Positions 15,117-23,408 of a DNA stretch of 26,650 nt are shown piece by piece. Position numbers and translations under genes: made by a program. The notes under the pieces are model-generated. The model saw only the letters and a list, made by a program, of their open reading frames with translations, had not been told where the DNA came from and did not search any database. This DNA comes from Microbacteriaceae bacterium (GTDB lineage Bacteria > Actinomycetota > Actinomycetes > Actinomycetales > Microbacteriaceae): assembly GCA_025463615.1 (NCBI GenBank), contig JAODAU010000039.1:1-26650 (forward strand), in the 5' to 3' direction. Positions within the stretch are counted from its first letter, which is position 1; each line of letters starts with the position of its first letter.

Positions 15117-15728
15117 ATGACGGATTATTCAGCTTCGAGCGACACGGACGTGTTCGGTCTCGACGCCAAGACGCTCGGCCGGTCGGCCATCAACGGCATC
15201 CGGGTGGCGTTCGGGATCATGGGGGTCGTCGCGGTCATCCTCGGCGTCGTGCTGCTCGTCTGGCCGGTCAAGACGGCCGCCGTGTTCACGGTCGCGCTGG
15301 GCATCTACTTCCTGGTCGTGGGCGTCGTGCGGCTCGGCCTCGGCATCTTCAGCCGCGGGATCGGGGGCTGGGAGCGCGCGTTCGACATCTTCCTGGGCGC
15401 GCTGCTGGTGATCCTCGGGATCTTCGCGCTGCGGAACGTGAACGCGTCATCCGCGGCCCTGCTGTTCCTGATCGTGACGATCATCGGCATCGGCTGGATC
15501 CTGGAGGGCGTGTTCGCGATCGCGCAGTCCGGGTCGTCGGGCGCGCGCGGCTGGGCGATCACGTTCGGGATCATCTCGATCATCGCCGGCATCCTCGTGC
15601 TCGTGACGCCCGGCTGGTCGGTGGCGCTGCTCATCCTCTTCGGCGGGATCGTGCTGGTGATCCTCGGCGTCGTCGGCATCGTGCGGGCCTTCACGTTCGG
15701 CCGCGACGCGCTCAAGGCGCTCAGCTGA
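15117..15728 (+). CDS. DUF308/HdeD-family membrane protein
   Basis: A 203-residue protein with a short polar N terminus (MTDYSASSDTDVFGLDAK) and about six closely packed hydrophobic helices, the DUF308 pattern. The ATG at 15117 is chosen for the GGGAG element 8 nt upstream. It heads a probable three-gene operon with the choice-of-anchor-A protein and a GAP-family protein, preceded by dyad site A. A second DUF308 protein in the opposite direction (17645-18259) carries another copy of the dyad. HdeD of enterobacteria is linked to acid resistance; the role here is inferred to be envelope or pH stress. Confidence 0.88.
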   Translation: MTDYSASSDTDVFGLDAKTLGRSAINGIRVAFGIMGVVAVILGVVLLVWPVKTAAVFTVALGIYFLVVGVVRLGLGIFSRGIGGWERAFDIFLGALLVILGIFALRNVNASSAALLFLIVTIIGIGWILEGVFAIAQSGSSGARGWAITFGIISIIAGILVLVTPGWSVALLILFGGIVLVILGVVGIVRAFTFGRDALKALS

Positions 15729-15772
15729 GCACAGCGCCGGACGACGAGGGGCCGGTCCCCGGCGCAGCGGTG

Positions 15773-16960
15773 ATGGCGTCGTGGCGCAGCTGGCTCCCGC
15801 TCGTCGTGGTGGCGCTGCTGGTGGTCGGGGCGATCGCCGTCCAGTACGCCGGGGTCGGGCAAACGACGACGGCCCAGGGCGCCGGATGCCCGGCCTCGGT
15901 CTCCTGGCCGACGGTGACCACCGGCGTCCCGCTGTTCACCGACAACAACGTGTCCGTCTACGCGGGCAAGGACTACACGGCGACGACCGGTGACGCCGAG
16001 TCGGAGGGGCTGCTCGTGGTGATGGGAGACGCGATGTTCGGCGGCACGCGCGACGGCACGTTCACGGTCGGCAGTGTTCCGGTCGGCTCGCAGGTGGCGC
16101 CGAGCCCCGGCACCGAGATGCTCGCCGTGGGCGGCGACCTGAGTGTCGCGTCGAAGTCGCGGCTCAGCGTGGGGATCGGGGTGAAGACCGGCGGGCACGT
16201 CGCGGTCGGCGGGTTGGTGGCGGCGCACTCGACGGTGGACACCGCGGGCGGGGGCATCAGGCACGGCAGCGGGGAGACCGCCGTGGAGGCGTTCCGGGGG
16301 TTCGGGTCGCTCGTCGCGCAGCAGTCGGTCGAGCTGGCGGCATCCGCCCCCACCGCCTCGGCGGCGCTGACCGGCGGCACGCTGTACGTCACCGGAGACG
16401 ACACCGCGACCATGCAGGTGGTGAACATCGACGCGCCCACGCTCGCGCAGGCGACCGCGCTCGACCTGCTCGACATCCCCGACGGCGCCTCGCTCTCGAT
16501 CAACGTGATCGGCGACGGCGCGCGGCTGGCCCTCGACGACATCCAGGAGAAGGGGGCGGATGTCGGCGCCGTCGTCTCCTCGTCGCTGGCCACCCACCTC
16601 CTCTGGAACTTCGTCGATGCGTCGACCGTGCGGGTGGGCGGGTCCCGGGCGCTGCTGGGCAGCATCCTGGTGGCGCGCGGCGACCTCGAGCTGGCCACGA
16701 GCACCAACGGGCGCGTCTACGCGACCGGGTCGATCGCGAAGACCGGCGGCCAGCAGCACGCCTACGCGTGGCTCGGCACCGCCGCCTTCGCGTGCCAGGC
16801 CGACCGGGCCAGCGTGGACCAGGGCGGCGCGCCGACGGCGGCCTCGACCGCGGCGGCCACCCAGCGCAACATCGCGAGCGGGCTGCTCATCCTCGTGGCG
16901 ATCATCGTGCTCATCGCCTGGGCCGTGATGTGGCGCCGGCGCGCGAGGGCCGAATCGTGA
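15773..16960 (+). CDS. Choice-of-anchor-A domain surface protein with C-terminal membrane anchor
   Basis: A 395-residue protein. A hydrophobic helix at residues about 6-23 serves as signal or signal anchor. The exported part has the repeated small-residue beta pattern of the choice-of-anchor-A domain: EGLLVVMGDAMFGG, EMLAVGGDLSVASKSRLSVG, VAVGGLV, and the hallmark end LLWNFVDASTVRVG, ALLGSILVARGDLEL and GRVYATGSI before a His-containing block. A C-terminal helix (GLLILVAIIVLIAWAVMW) followed by RRRARAES anchors it in the membrane. The start is uncertain: GTG at 15770 or ATG at 15773, both with weak ribosome-binding sites, or a CTG at 15725 overlapping the previous stop. Its stop overlaps the GAP gene start by 4 bp. 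Likely a cell-surface structural or adhesive protein. Confidence 0.75.
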   Translation: MASWRSWLPLVVVALLVVGAIAVQYAGVGQTTTAQGAGCPASVSWPTVTTGVPLFTDNNVSVYAGKDYTATTGDAESEGLLVVMGDAMFGGTRDGTFTVGSVPVGSQVAPSPGTEMLAVGGDLSVASKSRLSVGIGVKTGGHVAVGGLVAAHSTVDTAGGGIRHGSGETAVEAFRGFGSLVAQQSVELAASAPTASAALTGGTLYVTGDDTATMQVVNIDAPTLAQATALDLLDIPDGASLSINVIGDGARLALDDIQEKGADVGAVVSSSLATHLLWNFVDASTVRVGGSRALLGSILVARGDLELATSTNGRVYATGSIAKTGGQQHAYAWLGTAAFACQADRASVDQGGAPTAASTAAATQRNIASGLLILVAIIVLIAWAVMWRRRARAES

Positions 16961-17634
16961 GCCTCAACGAGCTGATCGGCCAGCTGCTGCCGCTCGCGGT
17001 GGGCGTGGCGATCAGCCCGCTGCCGATCGTGGCGGTCATCCTCGTGCTGCTGTCGCCGAAGGCGAAGTCGAGCGGGATCGGGTTCCTCGTGGGCTGGGTG
17101 GTCGGCATCGTGGTGGTGGTCGGGGTGTTCACGCTGGTCGGGGGCGTGATCCCGGCGGGCGAGGCGGGCACGCAGCATCCGTTCGTGGGGATCATCAAGA
17201 TCGCGATCGGCGCACTGCTGCTCGCCGTCGGCGTGCGCCTCTGGGTGCGGCGGCCGCGCAACCGGGAGGTGCCGAAGGAGCCGAGGTGGATGGGGCTGGT
17301 CGCCACGATGACGTTGCCCAAGGGGGTGGTGTTCGGCTTCGTGCTCTCGGTGTTCAACCCGGTGAACCTGCTGCTCTCGATCACCGCCGGCATCGACATC
17401 GGGTCGTCGCTGCTGCGGGCCGGCGACGAGTGGATCGCGATCGCGATCTTCACCGTGATCGGGGCGCTGACCGTCGCGTTGCCGGTCGTGGGCTACGTGA
17501 TCGCCGGGTCCCGGGCGACTCCGCTGCTGAACACGCTGCGGGTGTGGCTCATCAAGCACAACGCGATCCTCACCTGCACCATGCTGCTGGTGATCGGCGT
17601 CGACCTGGTGGGCAAGGGGATCGGCACGCTCTGA
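16957..17634 (+). CDS. GAP-family (Sap/LysE-like) membrane transporter, copy 1
   Basis: A 225-residue protein with about six membrane helices. The opening LLPLAVGVAISPLPIVAVIL and the internal FVLSVFNPVNLLLSITAG are typical of the GAP family, named after a mycobacterial protein needed for glycopeptidolipid export and related to LysE-type exporters. The GTG start overlaps the stop of the anchor-A gene (GTGA), so translation is coupled. A clear paralogue is at 22577-23245. The substrate is unknown. The gene converges with the minus-strand DUF308 gene 10 bp later. Confidence 0.87.
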   Translation: MSLNELIGQLLPLAVGVAISPLPIVAVILVLLSPKAKSSGIGFLVGWVVGIVVVVGVFTLVGGVIPAGEAGTQHPFVGIIKIAIGALLLAVGVRLWVRRPRNREVPKEPRWMGLVATMTLPKGVVFGFVLSVFNPVNLLLSITAGIDIGSSLLRAGDEWIAIAIFTVIGALTVALPVVGYVIAGSRATPLLNTLRVWLIKHNAILTCTMLLVIGVDLVGKGIGTL

Positions 17635-17644
17635 TCCAGCTCCG

Positions 17645-18259
17645 TCAGGGGGTTGTGGGCGCCACCGGGGCCGCGTCGTCGGCCGTGTAGGCGTCGTCGT
17701 CGGCCGTGCGGGGCAGCGAGATGAGGGCCCCGATGCCGACGCCGATCAGCACGATGCCGCCGAGCAGGATGATCAGGCCCACCGACACGAACGGCACGAT
17801 CAGCATGATGATGCCGGCGATGATCGTGACGATGCCGCTGGTGATGCGCAGCCAGGTGGGCCGACCGGCCTTGGCCGAGTCGCCCTCCGCGAGCTCGGCG
17901 ATGCCGGAGACCAGCAGCCCGATGCCGAGCGTGAAGCCGAGCACCACCAGCGACCGCGCGAGGTTGACCAGGCACGAGACGCCGGCAGCGACGACGATCA
18001 CGCCGAGGATGCCGTTGAGCCAGCGCCATCCGGTGGTCAGGTCGCTGCCGGTCACCGCGAGCGAGAAGCGCGACGCGCCCAGCACGATGAGGTAGATGCC
18101 GAACGTGATCGCCACGGTCACGAGCCCCGAGCTCGGCCGGAACAGGATGAACAGCCCGAGCACGATCGCCACGATGGCGGCCGTCACGATCCACCGCCGC
18201 TCGAGGGAGAGGGCGCGCTGGCGCCAGTCGAAGGGGGAGCTCTGCGTGTTGGTCGTCAT
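17645..18259 (-). CDS. DUF308/HdeD-family membrane protein, second copy of the cluster
   Basis: A 204-residue protein with about six helices and an acidic C-terminal tail (TADDDAYTADDAAPVAP). The basic N terminus (DWRQRALSLERRWIV) is followed by hydrophobic repeats with Gly-rich turns, as in the paralogue at 15117. On the minus strand CACGCT ends 7 nt before the ATG, so the transcript is probably leaderless. Dyad site G is centred 45 bp upstream of the ATG, inside the end of the SulP gene, so it can be transcribed separately from that upstream neighbour. Confidence 0.87.
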   Translation of the reverse strand: MTTNTQSSPFDWRQRALSLERRWIVTAAIVAIVLGLFILFRPSSGLVTVAITFGIYLIVLGASRFSLAVTGSDLTTGWRWLNGILGVIVVAAGVSCLVNLARSLVVLGFTLGIGLLVSGIAELAEGDSAKAGRPTWLRITSGIVTIIAGIIMLIVPFVSVGLIILLGGIVLIGVGIGALISLPRTADDDAYTADDAAPVAPTTP

Positions 18260-18294
18260 GCGCGCCAGCGTGCCGTGGGGCGTGCGCGGCGAGG

Positions 18295-18313
18295 ATCACC
18301 CGATGGAGGTGAT
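18295..18313. promoter_or_regulatory. Shared 19-bp dyad, site G
   Basis: ATCACCCG-ATG-GAGGTGAT, overlapping the stop codon and last codons of the upstream SulP gene. It is centred at 18304. The minus-strand -10-like CACGCT (18272-18267) begins 32 bp from the centre, as in the other sites. It is the weakest site at the arm ends. Confidence 0.5.
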
Positions 18314-19906
18314 CGCCCGCGCCCGGCCCTCGCGCTCCATCGTGGCCCACCACTCGGTGCGCTTCGCGAGCTGCAGCGCGTCGCCGCCGAGGCCCCGCAC
18401 CTCGAGCCGCACGTCGCGCTCCGCCAGCTCGTGGTCGAACTCGGCGAGCGCGTCGAGCACCGTCACGGAGGCCGAGCGCATGAAGGCGGCGTCGATCACC
18501 AGCGTGCGGATGCCGGGGTCGGCATCCAGCAGCGCCTCGATCGCGCGTTCCGTCGGCAGCACGCTCGCGGTGTAGAGCGAGAGCTGCAGCGAGACCACGA
18601 GGGTCGCGCCCTCGTGCCGCACGTCGAAGTGCGGCTTGCCCAGCTCGTGCAGCACGGCGCCGAGCGTGAACACGACGCCGGCGGCGACAGCCGGAAGCAG
18701 TCCGGCGGCGAGGCCGATCGCGGCCGTCACCACGGCGATCCAGAACTCCAGCCTGCTGACGCGGGCGAGTCGCACCAGGCCGGGCACATCGATGAGCCCG
18801 ATCACCGCCACGAACACCATCGAGGCGAGCGTGGCCTGCGGCAGGTTGTCGAGCACCGGCGCGAGGAACAGCGCGATCAGCACGGCGAGCACCACGGTGC
18901 CCACGGCCGCGAGCTGGCTGCGGGCACCAGCCTTCTGGTTCACCGCGCTCTGCGAGAATCCGCCCGCCGCCGGCAGCGACTGGAAGAACGCGCCGACCGC
19001 GTTCGCCGCACCGTTCGCCAGCAGCTCCCGGTTGCTGTCCACCTGCGGCTCCCCCGCGCGACGGATGCCGCGGGCAACCGACGCCGTCTCGAGGAACGCC
19101 ATCACGGCGATCGCCAGCGCCCCCGGGATCAGCGCGAACACGTGCGTGAAGTCGGGCAGCGCCGGCAGCGGGATGCCTCCCGGCACCCGCGGGATGACCG
19201 CGATCCCCGTCGAGCGCAGGTCGAAGAACGCGACCAGCACGATGGCGATCACCACGATCACCAGCTGGCCGGGCACGCGCGGCGCGAACCGGCGCAGCAG
19301 CACGAGCACGAGGATGCTGCCCACCGACAGCACGAGAGTGGGCACGTTGGTTTTCGGCACGGCCTCCACCGTCGCGACGACCGTGCGGATGAACCCGTGC
19401 CCTGTGGCCTGCACGTCCACCCCGAGCAGCTTCGGCACCTGGCCCAGCGCGACCGTGGCACCGAGCCCCACCTTCAGCCCGATGAGCGTCGCCTCGTTGA
19501 TCATCTCGACCAGCGAGCCCAGCCTGAACACGCGCGCCAGCAGCAGGATCACGCCCACCATCAGCGTGAGCGTCACCAGGACGCGCTGCGGGGTCGTGGA
19601 GGTCGCAGCGACCCCCGCACTCACGAAGGTGGTCGCCGTGAGCGTCGCGATCGTGGACGTGGTGGAGACGCTCATCGCGCGCGATCCGCCGAGCAGGGCG
19701 TAGACGAGCATCGGCGCCATGCAGGTGTAGAGGCCGATCTGCACCGGCAGGTTCGCGATGGTGGCGTAGGCCATCGCCTGCGGCACCACCACGGCGCCGG
19801 CCGCGACGCCCGCCACGACATCGGTGCCCAGCCACCGCGACTGGTACCCGGCGAGGGTGGGGAGGAGCCAGCGCGTTCGGGTGCGGGCTGCGGGGGCGGT
19901 GGTCAC
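18296..19906 (-). CDS. SulP-family anion transporter with STAS domain, copy 1
   Basis: A 536-residue SLC26/SulP transporter. The first 400 residues hold 10-14 membrane helices with the family's first-helix signature (VVPQAMAYATIANLPVQIGL), the GS/SR loop (ALLGGSRAMSVSTTST) and the later ETASVARG and QSLPAAGGFSQSA blocks. Residues about 425-525 form a cytosolic STAS domain (RTLVIDAAFMRSASVTVLDA). Bacterial SulP proteins move sulfate, bicarbonate or dicarboxylates; this cannot be decided here. The usual GPxA-type substrate loop reads STTST, a divergence from copy 2. The GTG start has a strong GAGGAGG ribosome-binding site. Dyad site B lies in the divergent region shared with the formylglycine-generating enzyme. 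Confidence 0.92.
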   Translation of the reverse strand: MTTAPAARTRTRWLLPTLAGYQSRWLGTDVVAGVAAGAVVVPQAMAYATIANLPVQIGLYTCMAPMLVYALLGGSRAMSVSTTSTIATLTATTFVSAGVAATSTTPQRVLVTLTLMVGVILLLARVFRLGSLVEMINEATLIGLKVGLGATVALGQVPKLLGVDVQATGHGFIRTVVATVEAVPKTNVPTLVLSVGSILVLVLLRRFAPRVPGQLVIVVIAIVLVAFFDLRSTGIAVIPRVPGGIPLPALPDFTHVFALIPGALAIAVMAFLETASVARGIRRAGEPQVDSNRELLANGAANAVGAFFQSLPAAGGFSQSAVNQKAGARSQLAAVGTVVLAVLIALFLAPVLDNLPQATLASMVFVAVIGLIDVPGLVRLARVSRLEFWIAVVTAAIGLAAGLLPAVAAGVVFTLGAVLHELGKPHFDVRHEGATLVVSLQLSLYTASVLPTERAIEALLDADPGIRTLVIDAAFMRSASVTVLDALAEFDHELAERDVRLEVRGLGGDALQLAKRTEWWATMEREGRARAITSIG

Positions 19907-19956
19907 GGCATCCTCCTCGGTCCAGCCCAGCGTCGCGGACCGCCGGCCGATGCGGC

Positions 19957-19975
19957 CTCACCCGCAAGGGGCGAG
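19957..19975. promoter_or_regulatory. Shared 19-bp dyad, site B (divergent promoter)
   Basis: CTCACCCG-CAA-GGGGCGAG, centred at 19966 between the SulP gene (minus) and the formylglycine-generating enzyme gene (plus). Minus-strand GACGCT (19934-19929) starts 32 bp away on one side and AAGGAT (19997-20002) 31 bp away on the other, so a single site could serve both promoters symmetrically. Confidence 0.65.
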
Positions 19976-20008
19976 GAGGAATCCCTCCGCCGGTCGAAGG
20001 ATCGGGTC

Positions 20009-20914
20009 ATGAGCACTGCGACGCGCACGCCGGTCGAGCGGACGACCCGCATCGAGGGCGGCACGTTCGCCATGGGCTCCGAGCAGTTCTACGCCGACGA
20101 GGGCCCCGTGCACGAGGTGACCGTCGGGCCGTTCACGATCGACCGCTACCTGGTCACGAACCGCCAGTTCGCCGGGTTCGTGGATGCCACGGGCTACGTC
20201 ACCACGGCCGAGCGCCGCCTCTCGGAGCAGGAGTTCCCCGACCTCGCGCCGGACGAGCGCGCGGGCGGTTCTCTGGTGTTCCGGCAGACGGACGCGCCGG
20301 TGAACCTGCGCGACTGGCGGCAGTGGTGGGAGTGGCGCGTGGGGGCCGACTGGCGGCATCCGTTGGGCGCGGGCAGCTCGATCGAGCTGATGGCGGGGCA
20401 TCCGGTCGTTCAGGTGTCGTACGAGGATGCGAACTCCTACGCCGCGTGGGCCGGCAAGCGGCTGCTCACCGAGCAGGAGTGGGAGTTCGCGGCGCGCGGG
20501 GGGCTCGAGGGCGCCACGTTCGCGTGGGGCGAGGAGCTGCATCCGAACGACGAGCTGATGGCGAACACCTGGCAGGGCGCCTTCCCGTGGCGGAACACCG
20601 GGTCGCACGGCTGGGTGGGCACGTCGCCGGTGGGGTCGTTCCCGGCGAACGGGTACGGGCTGTTCGACATGATCGGCAACGTGTGGGAGTGGACGAGCTC
20701 GCCGTACTCGAGCCGGCACGAGGTGGAGGCGGCGGCGTGCTGCGCGCCGTCCGCGCACGCGAACCCCGGCGAGGCCCGCCGCGTGCTCAAGGGCGGCTCG
20801 CACCTCTGCGCGCCCGAATACTGCCTGCGCTACCGTCCGGCGGCGCGATCCCCGCAGTCCGACGACACGTCGACCACGCACATCGGCTTCCGCTGCGCTA
20901 CTGACGCTCCCTGA
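20009..20914 (+). CDS. Formylglycine-generating enzyme (aerobic FGE/SUMF1 type)
   Basis: A 301-residue FGE-sulfatase-fold protein. It has the start IEGGTFAMGSEQFYADEGPVH, the block LTEQEWEFAARGG, the NVWEWTSSPY block, CCAP near 244-247, and GFRC at the end. Decisively, it keeps both active-site cysteines Cys267 and Cys272 in SHLCAPEYCLRYRPAAR. These bind Cu(I) in genuine FGE and are missing from most fold relatives. The enzyme oxidises a Cys in CxPxR of sulfatases to formylglycine using O2. No sulfatase is in the window. It is flanked by two SulP anion transporters. The ATG is 6 nt after the proposed -10, so it may be leaderless. It overlaps the convergent SulP gene by 17 bp. Confidence 0.92.
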   Translation: MSTATRTPVERTTRIEGGTFAMGSEQFYADEGPVHEVTVGPFTIDRYLVTNRQFAGFVDATGYVTTAERRLSEQEFPDLAPDERAGGSLVFRQTDAPVNLRDWRQWWEWRVGADWRHPLGAGSSIELMAGHPVVQVSYEDANSYAAWAGKRLLTEQEWEFAARGGLEGATFAWGEELHPNDELMANTWQGAFPWRNTGSHGWVGTSPVGSFPANGYGLFDMIGNVWEWTSSPYSSRHEVEAAACCAPSAHANPGEARRVLKGGSHLCAPEYCLRYRPAARSPQSDDTSTTHIGFRCATDAP

Positions 20915-22547
20915 GCTCGCCGAGGGCCTGGCGGTTCGTGCCGTAGATCGTCGCCTGGTGGTGCAGCTCGAGCTTCTCGAGCAGCGCCACGAGGTCGGGG
21001 CGCACCCGGCTGTAGTGCAGGTCCACGCCCTGTTGGTCGATCCAGCCGCGGAGCTTCTCGAAGGTCTCGGCGCCCGTTACGTCGATGTCGGTGATCGCCT
21101 CGAAGTCGAGCACCACGTGTCGCAGGCCGAGCGGCTTGCCTCCGATGACCGCCTTGCGGATGGCGTCGTCGAACACCGACGCGTTCGCGAAGAACAGCGG
21201 CGCCGCGAACCGCACCACGACGACGCCCGGTGCCGTGATGAACTGGTCCGGGTCGAGCGGGAGCAGCGATCCGCCCGGCACGTCGTTCTCGCTCAGCAGG
21301 TCGACCGCGGGCTTCGAGGCCCGCAGCGCCAGGTTGAGCAGCGAGAGCACGAACGCGATCACGATGCCGATGATCGGCCCGAGCAGCAGCGTGCCGAGGA
21401 AGCACGCGGCCCCCACGAAGAACTCGAAGCGCCGCACCCGCCAGATGCGGATGAACTGCCGGATGCCGAGCAGCGGCACCACCGCCACCCCCACGATCGC
21501 CCCGATCGCCGGCGACGGGATGTGCTCGAGCAGCCCCGTGCCGAAGATGACGAGCAGCAGCGTTCCGACCGCGGTCACCACCGAGGGCAGCTGGCTGCGC
21601 GACCCCACCTGGTCGACGGCCGCGGTGCGGGAGGTGGATGACCCGACCGTGAACCCGCCGGTGACCCCCGCCGCGATGTTCGCCGCACCGAACGCGAACA
21701 GGTCGCGGTTGAGGTTGACCGGGTACTCGCGCTTCTGCGCGTAGGACTTCGAGACCAGCAGCCCCTCGCCCATCGCCACCAGCGTCAGCGCCGCAGCGCT
21801 CGGGATCAGCGCCACCCACTGCGCGAACGACAGGCTCGGCCAGGTGAGCGTCGGCGGCCCCGCCTGCACCTTGCCGAGCACCGCGACACCCTGGCTCTCC
21901 AGCCCGGTCAGCACCACCACGAGCGTGGTCACGATGAGCACGATGAGCGCCCACGGCACCCGCCGCGCCAGCCGCTGCCCCACGATCAGCACGCCGATCG
22001 AGCACACCGCGATGAGCAGCGACCAGAGATTGGTCTTCCCCAGGCCGCCGAAGAGCTGCCCCACCTTCTCGACGAACTCGGCGCCGCTGTCGATCTTCAC
22101 CCCGAGCATCTTCGCCACCTGGCTGACCAGGATGTCGAGGGCCAGCCCGCCCACGAACCCGACGAGGATCGGCTCCGAGAGGAAGTTCGCCAGGAACCCG
22201 AGCTTCAGCACCGAGCAGATGAAGAACATCACGCCGCCGATGAGGGCCTGCGCGAGCGCCATCGCGACGTACTCCTTGCCGCCGGAGGTGGCGAGCCCGG
22301 TGAGCGAGGAGGCGACGAGGGCGGCGGCCGCGGCATCCGGCGACGCCACCAGCTGCCTGCTCGAGGCGAGGATGGCGAACAGGAACGCCGGCACGATCAG
22401 CGCGTAGAGGCCCGCGGTGGGCGGCAGCCCGGCGATCTGCGCGTACCCGATGTTGAGCGGCACGGCGATGGCCAGCAGGGTGACGCCGGCGAGCGCCTCC
22501 ATGCCGATCGTGTGCCGGGTGACCCCGGGCAGGATCCTCAATGCCAT
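20898..22547 (-). CDS. SulP-family anion transporter with STAS domain, copy 2
   Basis: A 549-residue SulP/SLC26 transporter. The signature PLNIGYAQIAGLPPTAGLYA is followed by a canonical SSRQLVASPDAAAAAL loop. The membrane part continues to about residue 420. A STAS domain fills the C terminus (HVVLDFEAITDIDVTGAETF), resembling those that bind partners or nucleotides. The ATG at 22547 has a GAGGAG ribosome-binding site. The GAP gene lies 29 bp upstream on the same strand, so GAP-SulP form an operon driven from the region containing dyad C. It differs in sequence from copy 1, so this is not a recent tandem duplication. Substrate unknown. Confidence 0.92.
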   Translation of the reverse strand: MALRILPGVTRHTIGMEALAGVTLLAIAVPLNIGYAQIAGLPPTAGLYALIVPAFLFAILASSRQLVASPDAAAAALVASSLTGLATSGGKEYVAMALAQALIGGVMFFICSVLKLGFLANFLSEPILVGFVGGLALDILVSQVAKMLGVKIDSGAEFVEKVGQLFGGLGKTNLWSLLIAVCSIGVLIVGQRLARRVPWALIVLIVTTLVVVLTGLESQGVAVLGKVQAGPPTLTWPSLSFAQWVALIPSAAALTLVAMGEGLLVSKSYAQKREYPVNLNRDLFAFGAANIAAGVTGGFTVGSSTSRTAAVDQVGSRSQLPSVVTAVGTLLLVIFGTGLLEHIPSPAIGAIVGVAVVPLLGIRQFIRIWRVRRFEFFVGAACFLGTLLLGPIIGIVIAFVLSLLNLALRASKPAVDLLSENDVPGGSLLPLDPDQFITAPGVVVVRFAAPLFFANASVFDDAIRKAVIGGKPLGLRHVVLDFEAITDIDVTGAETFEKLRGWIDQQGVDLHYSRVRPDLVALLEKLELHHQATIYGTNRQALGELRERQ

Positions 22548-22576
22548 GCGTGACTCCTCGGGAGCGGTGGGACGGG

Positions 22577-23245
22577 TCAGAACGCGGCGATGCCCTTGCC
22601 GATGCTGGCGACGCCGAGCACGACGAGCAGCACCGCCATCACGACTGCGTTGTTCTCCACCAGCCAGCCGCGCATGCGCTGCAGCGCCGGCTTCACGGCG
22701 TTCGGCGCGATCACGTAGGCGAGCACCGGGATGGCGATGGTGAGGATCGAGATCACCACGAAGATCGCGACGGCCAGCACCACCCCGCCGGCGCTGAGCT
22801 TCGCCGTGCCGATCGTGACGCCCGCCGAGATGCCCATCATCAGGTTCTTCGGGTTCGCCGCGGAGAGCAGCAGGCCCAGCCCGATGGCCTTGATCGGCGT
22901 GATGGAGTCGATGGCCGACATCCACTTCGGGGTCGCGGCCGTGGCGCCGTCGCGCGGGCGGCCACGCCACTGGTGCAACGCGACGAACAGCAGCAGCACG
23001 CCCAGCACGATCTTGATCACACCGACCACCGGCTGCGACCCGCCCGACGACTCGGGGATCAGCCCCGACAGCAGGGTGAACACCACGGCGACCACGAGGA
23101 TGCCGACCGTCCAGCCGAGAAGGAATCCCAGCCCGTTCGAGCGCGCCCGCGCCGAGAACAGCATGAGGATCGCCGCGATGATCGGCAGCGGGCTGATCGC
23201 GACCGCGACCGCCAGCGGCAGCAGGTCGCCGATGACGCCGTTCAC
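22577..23245 (-). CDS. GAP-family (Sap/LysE-like) membrane transporter, copy 2
   Basis: A 222-residue paralogue of the 16957 gene: DLLPLAVAVAISPLPIIAAI aligns with its opening, and LLLSAANPKNLMMGISAGV with its FNPVNLLLSITAG block. It has six or so membrane helices. The GTG at 23245 is chosen by that alignment and by a GGAAAG element 10-15 nt upstream. It is the first gene of a GAP-SulP operon. The pairing of GAP with SulP here and of GAP with DUF308 and anchor-A in the other operon suggests a common physiological role, but no substrate can be assigned. Confidence 0.87.
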   Translation of the reverse strand: MNGVIGDLLPLAVAVAISPLPIIAAILMLFSARARSNGLGFLLGWTVGILVVAVVFTLLSGLIPESSGGSQPVVGVIKIVLGVLLLFVALHQWRGRPRDGATAATPKWMSAIDSITPIKAIGLGLLLSAANPKNLMMGISAGVTIGTAKLSAGGVVLAVAIFVVISILTIAIPVLAYVIAPNAVKPALQRMRGWLVENNAVVMAVLLVVLGVASIGKGIAAF

Positions 23246-23308
23246 GCCCCGCCGCTTTCCGTGCACCCGATCATCCGCCCAGCCCACCACCGGGGCTCGC
23301 GGCACCGG

Positions 23309-23327
23309 CTCACCCGAACGGGGCGAT
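23309..23327. promoter_or_regulatory. Shared 19-bp dyad, site C
   Basis: CTCACCCG-AAC-GGGGCGAT, centred at 23318, 73 bp before the GAP-SulP operon start. On the minus strand TGGGCT (23286-23281) begins 32 bp from the centre; it lacks the usual A at position 2, so it is the weakest -10 candidate of the set. Confidence 0.6.
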
Positions 23328-23335
23328 CACGCCCC

Positions 23336-23354
23336 CTCACCCCGGGCGTGTGAG
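23336..23354. promoter_or_regulatory. Shared 19-bp dyad, site D
   Basis: CTCACCCC-GGG-CGTGTGAG, centred at 23345, 27 bp from site C. TACCGT (23377-23382), a good actinobacterial -10, begins 32 bp from the centre and gives the MscS gene a leader of about 20 nt with a GGGAGG ribosome-binding site. The paired sites C and D serve the two divergent promoters. Confidence 0.6.
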
Positions 23355-23408
23355 CCGTCGGCCCGCGGATGCCGCCTACCGTTGCCGCACGGACCCCCGG
23401 GAGGCACG

